Assembly: GCA_037044905.1 (NCBI GenBank)
Contig: JBAOKB010000144.1
Coordinates: forward strand, 62,001 to 126,000
Direction: 5' to 3'
Length of the DNA stretch: 64,000 nt
DNA from: Hortaea werneckii
Taxonomy: Eukaryota; Ascomycota; Dothideomycetes; Mycosphaerellales; Teratosphaeriaceae
Shown here piece by piece: positions 23,432 to 33,066 of this stretch. Under the pieces are notes generated by a model. The model was not told the origin of the DNA. It saw only the letters and a program-made list of their open reading frames with translations, and made no database searches. The translations under genes and the position numbers were made by a program. Position 1 is the stretch's first letter. Each line of letters begins with the position of its first letter.

Positions 23432-24625
23432 ATGCTCCTCTACTCCTCCCTCGCCTTCGCCTCCGCCTACTTCTCGCTCGCCAATGCCCAAGCAGCAGGT
23501 GTAGGCGGAGCAGGCGCAGCCGGAGCCGCAGGAGCCGCCGATCCCGCCGCGGCGGGAGTAGCAGCCACATCCACCACCGCCGCCGCCGCTGCCGCCGGTG
23601 CTGCCACTTCCACGGCCGCAGCAGCAGCAGGCGCAGCCACAGGAGCCGCCACCGCCAGCTCGGGCGGAACCTGGCCCAGCGACATCGTCGGCACCTGGTC
23701 CACGAAATCCAACAAAACTACCACCGGCCCAGCCTTCTACGACCCCTTGAACGAAGAGCTGATCGAGCCCGAACGCACGGGGATCTCATACTCCTTCACC
23801 GCCGACGGCTGGTACGAGGAAGCGTACTACCGCGCGATCCCGAACCCGCGGGACCCCAAGTGCCCGAGCGCTATCATGCAGTGGCAGCACGGGAACTGGG
23901 TGATGAACACGACGGGGGGTCTGCAGTTGACGCCGATTGCGGTCGATGGCCGGCAGTTGATGAGTAGTCCATGCGACTATGACGATGGGGTTTATACCCG
24001 GTATAACCAGTCGGAGACTTTTGAGGTGAGTGATCGGATTCTGTTCTTTGGGATTGGGTGGCAGCGGGAAGGGGGGGAGTTTGAGTCTTGGCTGTGTGCG
24101 AAGGCCGGCGGATAAGGCACAAAAGAAGAACCCACATGATCTGAAAAAGCGAAGAGAAAGAACAAAGGACAGCGTCCCAGTTGTTGAGAGTATCTCCGGC
24201 TAACATCGTTTTTCTCTCTACAGAGATACTCCGTCTACATCGACCCCTACCACAACGTCCTCCGTCTCGACCTCTACCAATTCGACGGGAGCCCCATGCA
24301 ACCCATGTACCTCCGGTACCAACCACCGCAAATGCTACCGACCTCGACCCTCAACCCAACCTCAGCGACCGCCTCCGCCACGGGCTCCAGCAGCAACGAC
24401 AACAAGCTGAGAAGGCGCAGCGAGCGGGGTCTAGAGGAGAATCCGTTCCAGAACCCCTCCCTTAAGCTGGGGACCTTAGGTGGGAAGGACGGCACAGTGC
24501 ATGTAGTGCACCATATTAATGCGGATCGATTGTGGTGGATTGGCCTTGCGATGACGGGGGTGGGGGGATTGCTGTATTTGGGGCCCAGGCGGATGGGGAT
24601 GCCGGGCGGGATTCAGTTGAGGTAG
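23432..24625 (+). CDS. ROT1: ROT1, ER membrane chaperone for cell-wall and glycan assembly
   Basis: Exons 23432-24025 and 24224-24625 around a 198-nt intron (GTGAGT...CTACAG) encode 331 residues. There is a signal peptide (residues 1-20), an Ala/Gly/Thr-rich low-complexity linker (~21-75), then the ROT1 lumenal domain: [52 protein letters not shown], and after the intron [21 protein letters not shown] single helix ([18 protein letters not shown]) near the C-terminus anchors it. Yeast Rot1 is an essential ER chaperone needed for beta-1,6-glucan and glycosylation enzymes. The Ala-rich linker is longer than usual. If the intron is retained, the frame stays open for 29 codons and yields a soluble truncated form. 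Confidence 0.92.
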
Positions 24626-25731
24626 AAATAACGCGAGATTTTGTTGGGGATGGAGTTGGTCTTACTAAAGCTTAAGAGGAAGAGAAACGCCTTTATTGAT
24701 GAGAGGAGGATGGGGATCCGTTCGGGACGGAAGCGACATGTACAAGTTTTTTCTTTCCAGGTGGGGAGGGGGTACTTCCGGCATTCAATTGTTTCGATAG
24801 GATCGGCGTTTTCAAAGGATTCGTGTAGATGGAGTTTTGCTTGCTTGCTTCTTTGGAGGGAGAGAAGGAAAAGACAGACAGGGATCGTTTAGCTTTTCCT
24901 CGCGATCGACCCACGAGCTTCATGGGAAGGAGAGAAGGGGGGGAAAAAAACGAAGGAACGGATTAGGTCTGACACAGGCGACGTCTTGCCCGTTGCCTTG
25001 CCAAGTACTGCCTACATGACTCAAAGCATGTCGGTGGGGAGGAGAAAGGAAGGGAGGGCTGGGATGATACTGTGGGAAGAATAAGGGATTCTCTACTTGA
25101 GGTACCAGAGACTTTCCTTTTTCTCTGTCATGCACAATGCTATGTTTTTGATGTTTTGTTCTTGAGGAGATGCATGTTAGAATACTGGTCATTCTTTCTT
25201 CCACCCTTTGTCCCCCAACAGTTGGCCCAACTCCCCACCCCCCCCCCTTCGTCTTTCAGCTTTTTGGGGGTTTTCTCCTTTTCCTGGCTTGTTTCCCTCC
25301 CTCCCTGTTCTTCATTCGGTCCTCATACTTAGGGATTTCCCCGTCCCCCAACTCGCTGATCTTTTTGCGCCTGAAACCAATAAGTTTTAACCCCTCCTTA
25401 TCGCCCTTCCGCCCTTCCATCCTGAAGATAAGATTCAGTCACGCACGCTTATGTCTGCTCGTCTTGCCGATCTAGCTACATCAGCCCGAGCCCCCTTTAC
25501 TTTACTTCTTGGAGAATCTGCATCCTGCTACTGCGTCCAAAGGGGCCGAGAACAAGAAAAGAAACAGAAAAGAAAAAAAGAAAAAAAAAGAGGCAGAAGG
25601 AGAAGCATAAAAGGGGAAAGGGTACGGACAGAGGAAGGAAAGCAAACAACAAGTCTTCCGGCCTCATCATCCGCCCTCCCATCACCTCTTCCACCCGTTC
25701 CCCTTCCTCACGCGCTCACGCCCACGCTCAC
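24626..25731. other. Convergent intergenic region
   Basis: 1.1 kb between two converging stops (ROT1 and the 905-aa gene). Purine-rich AAAG runs near 25550-25615. No supported gene. Confidence 0.4.
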
Positions 25732-28449
25732 TCACCGCCTCAAATGCGGCGGCGCCCCCCTTCCACCTGCACCTCCACCTCCACGTCTCTCCCTCGCCTT
25801 GGTAGCATTCTGCTGGAACCGCCTCGCATCCTCTAACGCCTTCGCATTCACATTGGAGGGAGAAACCTGCTGTCCTTTCCCGGCAGAGATGGTAGAATTT
25901 GGACCGGGGACGATTTTTTGAATCGCGGGCGGGTCTCCGGTTGCGGTTGACTTGTGCGGGGACGGCGCAACGCCATTCGTGTTCCTCCCAACCTGATGAC
26001 GGAGTCGGGTCTTGGGATCGGGGGATTCGGTTGGGGGATATGTCTCCAGAGCCCTGGCCGTGTCGACTTCTTGGGAGGTGGGGCTCCATGTCGATTCGGT
26101 GGGTCGATTAGGCTGCGGGGCGTTGGAGCAGTCGTTCGAGGGAAGAGGGGACTTTGGCTTGGTTATTGTGGACCGTGAGGGGGGTGAGATCTTCGGTCCG
26201 GTGTTCGAGATAGGAGGTGGAGGGGAAGAGGGTTGCTCGTTGGTGTCCGGGAAGTATGGATGATGGTATTTCTTCGTCAGAGGGTTTGCGGTGTGTTCAC
26301 TGTCGGAACCACCGTTTTGAGCGGAGAAGGAATTGGTGGCGGGGGCATGAGCAATGCCCCCTTCTTTCTCCATCCGAGCATCCTCCTTGACATACGCAGG
26401 CATGGGATGAATCTTCTCCTCCTTCCCCTTCCTCGCAGCAGCTTCCTTCTTCCTCGCTTTGACTGCCGCCACTTTCTTCTCCTCTTCCCTCTTATCCTGC
26501 GCATCAACCAACCCATCATAAAACTCCCGATCAAAGTCAACAAACTCAAAATACTCCCACCACAACCTCAAACCCGGCTGAGCAGCCGCATCCGGCATTT
26601 CAAAACTCTCCAGCAAATCCTTCGACTTAAACAACCCAACTCTCTTCCTCGCCTCCCTCTCCCACTCCCCCAACTCCCTCGCATACTCCCTCAAAGCCCG
26701 CAGGACCCTCTCATCCTCCACCTCATCATTCCCAGAAACCCCGGACCCCGTCTCCCCCGCATCCTCAGCAAACACCGGCCCCTCATAAACCGGCCGCGGC
26801 CAAAAACCCCGCATCAACTGTCTCGTAATCCACTCCGGCCTCTCCGGACTCGCAAGGGACTCAGCCCAGAACCTCAACACCCCTTCCGGGATTTGCTCCC
26901 TAAGCGTATCATACCCGATGCGATCGCTAAACCGCTTCTGACTGTAGCGACCGAAATAAACATACCGACGCTCGTCCGTCGGGACATCCAGCGGGTCGGG
27001 GGAGATGAAGATGGGGGTGTTTAGGTAATCTTCCTCCGTCGGAGCGGCTGAGTGTCCGGCTTCTTCTTCGGAGGCGGGGACAGTGTCGTTGAAGAAAGCG
27101 GTGATTTTGGCTCCGGGTTGGCCGGGTTCGGAGGGCAGGAAGGGTTCATAGGGGGTGTCGAGGAGCCAGTAGGATTTTGTTCGTAGGAGTCTGGATGGGG
27201 AGGGGGTTGAATTGAAGTAGAAACCTGGGGACCATTGGACGCCGGAGAGGGTGTTGAAGAGGAATTCCCAGGTGAAGGTCTGGATGGGGTCGGGGAGAAG
27301 GGGAGGGTGGGTTGGTTGGAGGTTGCGGAGGGCACAGGGGATCCAAGAGGTGGTGGTCGACGGTTGGATGGCCGTGTTGTTCTGTTCGACAGAGTTTGCG
27401 GCTCGCTCAGCCTTCTCGAGCTGAGGAGATGACTTTGAAGTGTCTCGTCCTCCTTCTCGAACGGCAGACTTGACCTCCTTGCAATCTGCCACCAATTGGG
27501 TCTGTCCCTCAGATGAATTGACAATCTCCTTCGTGTTGCCACTCGCAAAGTCTCTGGAAGCAACACCATTCCCATCCACAACCAAAGAAGAACCATCCCC
27601 GTTGACCACCCCACCAGCCCCGTCACTCCACTCTCCCCCATCCACCTCTTTCCTCGCTTCAGCCGCAAACCCCGTCAACCTCTGCACCACCTCCCCCATC
27701 TTCGCAGCCTGCTCCTCATACACCTCGGCCACAACCTGAGCATTAAACCGCTCAAGCATAACCCCCGGCTCAACAACCTCCAGATCCCAAATCTCAGGCT
27801 CCCCAGAAGCACCACCATGAACCCTCTGTTCCACGACCGCCTGCAAAGGCCGCTGTTCAACACCACCCTCATCCCCATCCCCACCCCCACCCCCAGCAGC
27901 AGCAGCAGTACCCCTGGAGCTAAGAGCAAGCTCCTCAATCCTCCTCTCCTGCTGCTGCAACAACCGATACAAGATCCCGAGATCCTTGCGCACCACCTCC
28001 CGCGTCTCAGCAACCGCCTCCTCAGTCTCGCGGGAAGCGGTTTGCAGCTGGGAGATCCCGTTCAGGTGGTTGATGTGCTGGCGGTAGACGTAATTCTGGA
28101 AATCGGCGAAAGTGGCTTGGTCTGGGATGGGGGTTAGGGGGTAGGAGTTGTTGGTGTTGGGGTTGTTGGTGGGGCTGGTGATTTGGTAGGAGTTGGTGGT
28201 GGTGTTGTTGGGGTGGGAGGAGGAGGACGTGGTGGAAGGGTGGAAGGGTTGGATTTCCATTCCCGTGGGGACGAAGCCGGGTGTGCGGGGGTTGAGAGCG
28301 TTGGAGTGGCCGTTCCAGGGCTGCATTGGGTTCTGAGGGTGTGGTTGTTGATGGTTTCGGTGATTGGGATGCGTGTAAGGTCTCGTTGGGAAAGCCATGT
28401 TGTTGGAGACCTTGTCGTGTGGAGCCTTTTGGTTGAAAGGTTGAGACAT
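25732..28449 (-). CDS. Uncharacterised 905-aa fungal protein with a conserved central domain (DUF6697-like?)
   Basis: Open frame of 905 codons from the Met at 28449; a further upstream Met is possible but adds non-conserved sequence. Residues 1-110 are Asn/Pro/Thr/His-rich. A helical stretch follows (FQNYVYRQHINHLNGISQLQ to LLQQQERRIEELALSS). The best-folded part is in the middle (about 440-640): FTWEFLFNTLSGVQWSPGF, YWLLDTPYEPFLPSEPGQPG, YVYFGRYSQKRFSDRIGYD, WITRQLMRGFWPRPVYEGP. This resembles a fungal-restricted domain I associate, without certainty, with DUF6697. A Lys/Ala-rich helix and a Ser/Pro-rich disordered tail ending in a Gly/Arg patch follow. No catalytic motif is visible; a nuclear or RNA-related role would be speculation. 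Confidence 0.75.
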   Translation of the reverse strand: MSQPFNQKAPHDKVSNNMAFPTRPYTHPNHRNHQQPHPQNPMQPWNGHSNALNPRTPGFVPTGMEIQPFHPSTTSSSSHPNNTTTNSYQITSPTNNPNTNNSYPLTPIPDQATFADFQNYVYRQHINHLNGISQLQTASRETEEAVAETREVVRKDLGILYRLLQQQERRIEELALSSRGTAAAAGGGGGDGDEGGVEQRPLQAVVEQRVHGGASGEPEIWDLEVVEPGVMLERFNAQVVAEVYEEQAAKMGEVVQRLTGFAAEARKEVDGGEWSDGAGGVVNGDGSSLVVDGNGVASRDFASGNTKEIVNSSEGQTQLVADCKEVKSAVREGGRDTSKSSPQLEKAERAANSVEQNNTAIQPSTTTSWIPCALRNLQPTHPPLLPDPIQTFTWEFLFNTLSGVQWSPGFYFNSTPSPSRLLRTKSYWLLDTPYEPFLPSEPGQPGAKITAFFNDTVPASEEEAGHSAAPTEEDYLNTPIFISPDPLDVPTDERRYVYFGRYSQKRFSDRIGYDTLREQIPEGVLRFWAESLASPERPEWITRQLMRGFWPRPVYEGPVFAEDAGETGSGVSGNDEVEDERVLRALREYARELGEWEREARKRVGLFKSKDLLESFEMPDAAAQPGLRLWWEYFEFVDFDREFYDGLVDAQDKREEEKKVAAVKARKKEAAARKGKEEKIHPMPAYVKEDARMEKEGGIAHAPATNSFSAQNGGSDSEHTANPLTKKYHHPYFPDTNEQPSSPPPPISNTGPKISPPSRSTITKPKSPLPSNDCSNAPQPNRPTESTWSPTSQEVDTARALETYPPTESPDPKTRLRHQVGRNTNGVAPSPHKSTATGDPPAIQKIVPGPNSTISAGKGQQVSPSNVNAKALEDARRFQQNATKARERRGGGGAGGRGAPPHLRR

Positions 28450-29145
28450 GGAGGTTGTTGGATACTTCGAGAGTGGAAGAGGGATTGAGTGTACTGACGA
28501 AGATGTTAAGCCGAAGCAAAGTTGAACGATCAAGCTCTTACATATGGTGTTGCTATTGTTGCCAACAGTCACATGCAGCTTTGAAGATGTGTGAGCAACT
28601 GCCTCTGAACCAACGGTGCTTTTGAATCAGTGAAGCTAGTAGGATTATGGTATTATACTCGTCAACATATGTCAAAAACTCAAGCTTATGTCAATCCCTT
28701 CCTTGCGTGAACAACTGTCAAGTGAATTTGATGCATCTGCAGCTTATGGTGCCAGTGAAGCCATATGAAGCCAGCAGCCACAAATTCGCTATGTGTCCTC
28801 AGCATTCATGTGACAGCGCCTTGTCATGAGCATTTGTTGTTTTCTATTGCTGGCTGTATTGTCGACTCTGTTACTGCCATCGAGAGACTGTGCCACATGC
28901 ATGATTACCCACATCATCAGCTCACCAGCTCTTCTGTCTGGGGAGTGGAAAATGCATCCTTGTCCATTAGCTCCTGAGGATACAGGCAGGAATGCTTCGA
29001 AAACTGTTGGTGAGAGGGCAAAAAGGGTTTTAAAAGACGTACAGCGTGAAAGATACTCAGAAGCTGGGAATCTCTGAAAAACTCGTCGTCAAAGTAGTGC
29101 TATTTGAAAGGCAATATGTGAGGATTCTATCATAAACCCCTACCT
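28450..29145. other. Intergenic, promoter side of the 905-aa gene
   Basis: About 700 bp of ordinary composition between two minus-strand genes. Nothing specific seen. Confidence 0.35.
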
Positions 29146-30426
29146 TTACTTCCGTGCGAGCCCAGCAAAGTGAAACTGCTGCAAAGCCGCTGCCGCCATG
29201 GGACAAGGGAAGCCAATAGCCTCGCACTTCTTAACAGCCTCGCCTAGCCTCTTACCCACCTCGTCAGCCCCCGGGCAGTCCGCCAGGGTCCAGGACTCCT
29301 TCTCGAGCATCTTCGCGATGTACTTTTCGAACATGCGATTCCAGCCGGCGGCCTTGACGATGATCTCGTACATGAGCTTGCTTTCGATGCCGCCGAGCTT
29401 GTGGCAGAAGTACATGCCCTCGACGGAGGCGGCGAGGTGGATACCGCAGAGGAGGTCGTTGACGGTGTCCTTGCTGATTTGGTGGTTTGAGTTCATCTTG
29501 GCGTCGGCAGTGGTCATCTTGTGGACGAGGTCGCCTTGGGATGAGGGTAGATAGAGCTGGACGAGCTTGGCGTCGTCGTCTTTCAGCAGACCTGCCTGCA
29601 CGCCTTGGAGGTAGGTGTAATGCGCGGTGTTGGAGAGAGGACAGGGTATGGACTCCGCGCGGGCAGTGTCAGTGACGATAGTGGTGTCCTTCAGGATAAT
29701 TCCAAGTGCAGATAGAGCAGTCCAGTCGTTCTTGAGCATATGCGGGGTGCGGTTGGAGAACATGAAGCTGTCACCGTCTGACTGCTGGACGTGTTCCATT
29801 ACGGCCTGAGTGTTGAGTCCAACAGTTGCAGCGAGACCCATTGCTTCAGAAGCGGTGATGATGTTGGTGCCGGCCAGGAGCTGGTGGATAGTCTTCGTCT
29901 TAGTGCCGTTGGAAATGCCTCCCATGCGGTAAAGGTTGCCGGACATGCATTCTAGGACAGCCTTGGCTTCGTCAAGATGGTCGTCGGGTCCGGAAGAGAA
30001 GATGGAAAGCGAACCGTCTCCTGCTCGCAGAGTACCTCCTGAGACGGGACAATCTAAGAGCTTGACATCGGGGCGGTTGAATTCGGAATCCAGTCTCTTT
30101 CTCAGCTCGTGCAGGAACGCAGGAGGCGTAGTGGAGCACAGGATGAACGTCTTGCCCTTTCCGAGTCCTTTCACCACGGATTCCTCGCCGTCGAACAGCA
30201 GAGAGGAGTTCTGAGCGGCGTTGGCAACCATAGATACAAAGAAATCTACATCGGTGGCGGCTTCCTTTGGAGATTTGGCGGCTTTGCCACCAGCTTCCAC
30301 AAAACTGTCGACGAGCGGCTGGAAGACATCGAAGCCCTTGACGGAGAAGCCATTCTTGACGAGGTTCTTCGCCATACCACCGCCCATGGCTCCTAGGCCG
30401 GCGAATCCTACAGTCGGTCTAGACAT
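29146..30426 (-). CDS. NAD(P)-dependent beta-hydroxyacid dehydrogenase (3-hydroxyisobutyrate/threonate type)
   Basis: Intact frame of 426 codons. The N-terminal Rossmann fold begins VGFAGLGAMGGGMAKNL, with the second cofactor strand GFDVFQPLVD. The substrate-binding motif is DCPVSGGTLRAGDGSLSIF. The region of the catalytic Lys (NGTKTKTIHQLLAGTN) matches threonate-dehydrogenase-like members more than classical 3-hydroxyisobutyrate dehydrogenase. The C-terminal helical domain is longer than in bacterial enzymes (~300 aa), as in other fungal members. No mitochondrial presequence is visible, so it is probably cytosolic. Substrate is unknown; candidates are 3-hydroxyisobutyrate, threonate and other aldonates. 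Confidence 0.87.
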   Translation of the reverse strand: MSRPTVGFAGLGAMGGGMAKNLVKNGFSVKGFDVFQPLVDSFVEAGGKAAKSPKEAATDVDFFVSMVANAAQNSSLLFDGEESVVKGLGKGKTFILCSTTPPAFLHELRKRLDSEFNRPDVKLLDCPVSGGTLRAGDGSLSIFSSGPDDHLDEAKAVLECMSGNLYRMGGISNGTKTKTIHQLLAGTNIITASEAMGLAATVGLNTQAVMEHVQQSDGDSFMFSNRTPHMLKNDWTALSALGIILKDTTIVTDTARAESIPCPLSNTAHYTYLQGVQAGLLKDDDAKLVQLYLPSSQGDLVHKMTTADAKMNSNHQISKDTVNDLLCGIHLAASVEGMYFCHKLGGIESKLMYEIIVKAAGWNRMFEKYIAKMLEKESWTLADCPGADEVGKRLGEAVKKCEAIGFPCPMAAAALQQFHFAGLARK

Positions 30427-31562
30427 GGTGGTCGAGTGATGCCAGTTCAGATTGTCTCTCCTTCTCGCAGGACCCTGAATAAAGTTAGGATGGATTGAGC
30501 AAGAGGGAAGTGTTTCCAGATGGAAAATGAGAAGGTGACTCTTTCAACTATCAGGGCCGTTCTGTGCTTATAGTCTACTCCAGCAGTTCCGATCGGACCG
30601 CCACCATTATTTGCCAAAGCACCAAAGGACATCAAAAGCCGAAACATCAGCCGCCATTACGACATGGGAAGGCACAGCTCGGGTGAATGCTACCGGAGAT
30701 TTTGGGGGAGACTGGAGTCATTGGGTGCGGCCACAGGCGCGGCGGGTAAAGTGAGCGAGCTACCCCTCAGGCTGTGGGGGTCGTCGGAGGTCATTGATGG
30801 AGCTGCCCAGCCCTCGAGGGTTCATATTGTGGAGTGGAGGGTGACAAGTCGATTTAGCGCCGTCAGGAAGCGAGGACGTTGAGCCATGCGATCACCATGA
30901 TGGTCCGTGGACAGACATCGAGACAAGGGAATACATACATACGTACTATGTACATACGTAGAGCACCCACGTAGTATTCGTACGCAACATACACTGGAAT
31001 CCAATGACACAGCCTCTTTTTGCGAAGGAATGATGTAGCGCAGGAAGACGCTAATGCGATAAAGCTAGCCTCATCGGGCAGGGAGCGCGAACTCCTGCAC
31101 TACATTGTGCTACAGTATGAACAACCACGGCAAACACTGCGAGCCTTGAAACCCATGCTGCTGCCTGCCTATCTGTATGTGGTCTACTTCCATTCCTCGC
31201 GTTCGCTACCTTTCATTATCGAGCATGCGAGCACAGCACTGAGGCTGAGTCTTGCATCATGACTCCTGTAAAAAAGAAGCATATAAAAGGAGCAAGGACG
31301 GTGAGATATATCTTTTTGGTTGTTCTCTCCTACAGTCTCACCAATCTCCGTTGCTACAATCCATTCAGTCTTACTTCATGTTCATCAGCTTGTAGAAAAA
31401 CACCAGGAAAGACGAAGAAGGGGAAAAACATAGAAAAAATATCCATTGTGCTTCAGCAGCATTCTCCACCGGTCACAAACCCTCCCTGGTCAGCAGTATA
31501 CTAGAACACCAACATTCAAAACATCCACCGCAGACCACTCGACGACACTCCATCAATACCAA
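30427..31562. promoter_or_regulatory. Divergent intergenic region (dehydrogenase / RTA1-like)
   Basis: 1.1 kb between divergent genes. Contains a near-palindromic TACATACGTA-rich stretch at about 30931-30962. No gene seen. Confidence 0.4.
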
Positions 31563-32543
31563 ATGGAAGCCCCAACACCCTACCTCCTAATCCGCGCCGA
31601 CCAGAACCAAGGCTGCACCCAAACCACCTGTCCCGTCTCCGAATCCGTCTACGGCTACCGACCCAACCTCGCCGCAACCCTCACCTTCCTGATCGTCTTC
31701 TCCCTCTCCGGGATAACATACACGTACCAAGGCCTGGCAACCCGAACATGGTTCTTCACGGGGGCGATGGTGCTAGGCTCCTTGTCCGAAGTGCTAGGCT
31801 ACACGGCCAAAATGCTACTCTGGGACGATCCCTTCTCCGACGTCGGGTTCAAGATGTCCGTCGTGCTGCTCACGTTCGCGCCGGCGTTCTATGCGGCGGG
31901 GATTTACTACACGCTGAAGCATATCTGTCTCACGTTCGGGAGCGGATGGAGCCGGTTGCGGCCGAGCTGGTACACGTATATCTTTATCTCGTGCGATGTG
32001 TTTAGTATTGTGCTCCAAGCGGTCGGGGGAGCGTGTGCGGCGGCGGCGGAGACGGATGCGTTGTTGAATTCCGGGGATAACGTTATGATTACGGGGCTGG
32101 CGACGCAGGTCTTCACTTTGGTGGTGTTTGGGTTGTTAGCGGGGGATTATGGGGTGGCAGTGTATCGACATCGGCATGAGCTGAACCCGGCGACGGTGGA
32201 ATTACGGCAGTCTTTGCGGTTTAAGCTGTTCATTGTGGCTCTTTGGGTGGCGTTCCTAGGCATCTTGATCAGATGTACCTACCGAGTGGCGGAGCTAGCG
32301 GGTGGTAAGTCACATATCTTCCAGCTGGACGTTGAAGACGTACTAACATGTCTAGGCTGGGTTGACAATCCGATTCTCCGCAATCAAAGCCTATTCATCG
32401 GACTCGACAGCGTTGCTGTTGGCATTGCAGCTGTCATTCTGAACATCTTCCACCCAGGCTACTGCTTCCCAAGCAGACAGGAGCGGAAGGCACGACAGAA
32501 CCTAGAAGGTCCCGGAGAAGAGCTTCAGATGGCAAAAGCGTAG
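31563..32543 (+). CDS. RTA1-like seven-helix membrane protein
   Basis: Exons 31563-32304 and 32356-32543; the 51-nt intron (GTAAGT, branch ACTAAC, TAG) is in frame and stop-free, so it is easily missed. Spliced length 309 codons. Seven hydrophobic segments start at LAATLTFLIVFSLSGITYT. RTA1-family marks: GYTAKMLLWDDPF after helix 2, LTFAPAFYAAGIYYTLKHI, DVFSIVLQAVGGACAA, and the joined motif YRVAELAGGW followed by D-N at the splice. The family (Rta1, Rsb1, Pug1) is fungal-specific and linked to lipid translocation or toxicant resistance at the plasma membrane. The last 100 nt, including the stop, are duplicated immediately downstream. Confidence 0.88.
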   Translation: MEAPTPYLLIRADQNQGCTQTTCPVSESVYGYRPNLAATLTFLIVFSLSGITYTYQGLATRTWFFTGAMVLGSLSEVLGYTAKMLLWDDPFSDVGFKMSVVLLTFAPAFYAAGIYYTLKHICLTFGSGWSRLRPSWYTYIFISCDVFSIVLQAVGGACAAAAETDALLNSGDNVMITGLATQVFTLVVFGLLAGDYGVAVYRHRHELNPATVELRQSLRFKLFIVALWVAFLGILIRCTYRVAELAGGKSHIFQLDVEDVLTCLGWVDNPILRNQSLFIGLDSVAVGIAAVILNIFHPGYCFPSRQERKARQNLEGPGEELQMAKA

Positions 32544-32640
32544 CATCTTCCACCCAGACTATTGCTTTCGGGGTCGCCAAGAGCGGAAGGCACAACATGA
32601 CCCGGCATCTCTCGATGATCGCTTCCGGATGGCAAAAGTG
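32444..32640 (+). repeat. Tandem duplication of the RTA1-like 3' end (100-nt unit)
   Basis: Copy 1 (32444-32543) is the end of the RTA1-like coding region with its stop. Copy 2 starts at the next base (32544) and runs to about 32640. Both begin CATCTTCCACCCAG, share GAGCGGAAGGCAC and end ATGGCAAAAG. Copy 2 still reads as a related tail (IFHPDYCF ... MAKV) but lies behind the stop. The copies have diverged noticeably. Confidence 0.85.
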
Positions 32641-32680
32641 CAAAAAGGTAGACCCAGTTACGCTGGATCCGCTTGTTCAG

Positions 32681-32895
32681 CGACGCGGGCAGGATTCGAA
32701 CCTGCGCCCTAAGAGGTTGTTAGTATGTAGTCTTTCTGCAAGAACGCAAGAGTCACTTACCCCGAAGGGAATTGATAGCCAATACTGGGTGATGCAGTAT
32801 CCATTCTAGTCAATCGCCTGATGGAATGTCAGTGATGTCACGTGGGAAGACTTGTAGACAATGTTCGCTTACAGTAACCACTTTGCTACCGCGCC
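32681..32895 (-). tRNA. tRNA-Ser-like element with a ~130-nt insertion (tRNA pseudogene or long-intron tRNA)
   Basis: On the minus strand the ends GGCGCGG (32895-32889) and CCGCGTC (32688-32682) pair as a 7-bp acceptor stem with one G-T, and base 73 would be G, as in tRNA-Ser. An A-box TAGCAAAGTGG (32888-32878) and a perfect B-box GGTTCGAATCC (32702-32692) within a 5-bp T-stem are present. A T5 run (minus strand, 32646-32642) lies 35 nt downstream as a Pol III stop. A-box and B-box are ~175 nt apart, far more than in a normal tRNA-Ser, and I find no proper anticodon arm. The insertion also carries splice-like signals (GTAAGC, ACTAAC, TTAG). Confidence 0.45.
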
Positions 32896-33066
32896 AGTTG
32901 GTCCGTGCGCAGAGGGGAGGGAATAATTCAATATATCACTTCAAACAAAAAGCATACCTGATACGACGACGAAAGCGAACTCAACCTTGAAAAAGGACTC
33001 CACAGAAATGCTTTCCTATGCACTTAGGTAATATGGTCTATTCATAACGCTGTCTACCAAACCAAT

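Noticed and set aside
32665..32900. A normal tRNA gene
   Set aside because: A-box to B-box distance and the missing anticodon arm do not fit; kept only as a tRNA-like element.
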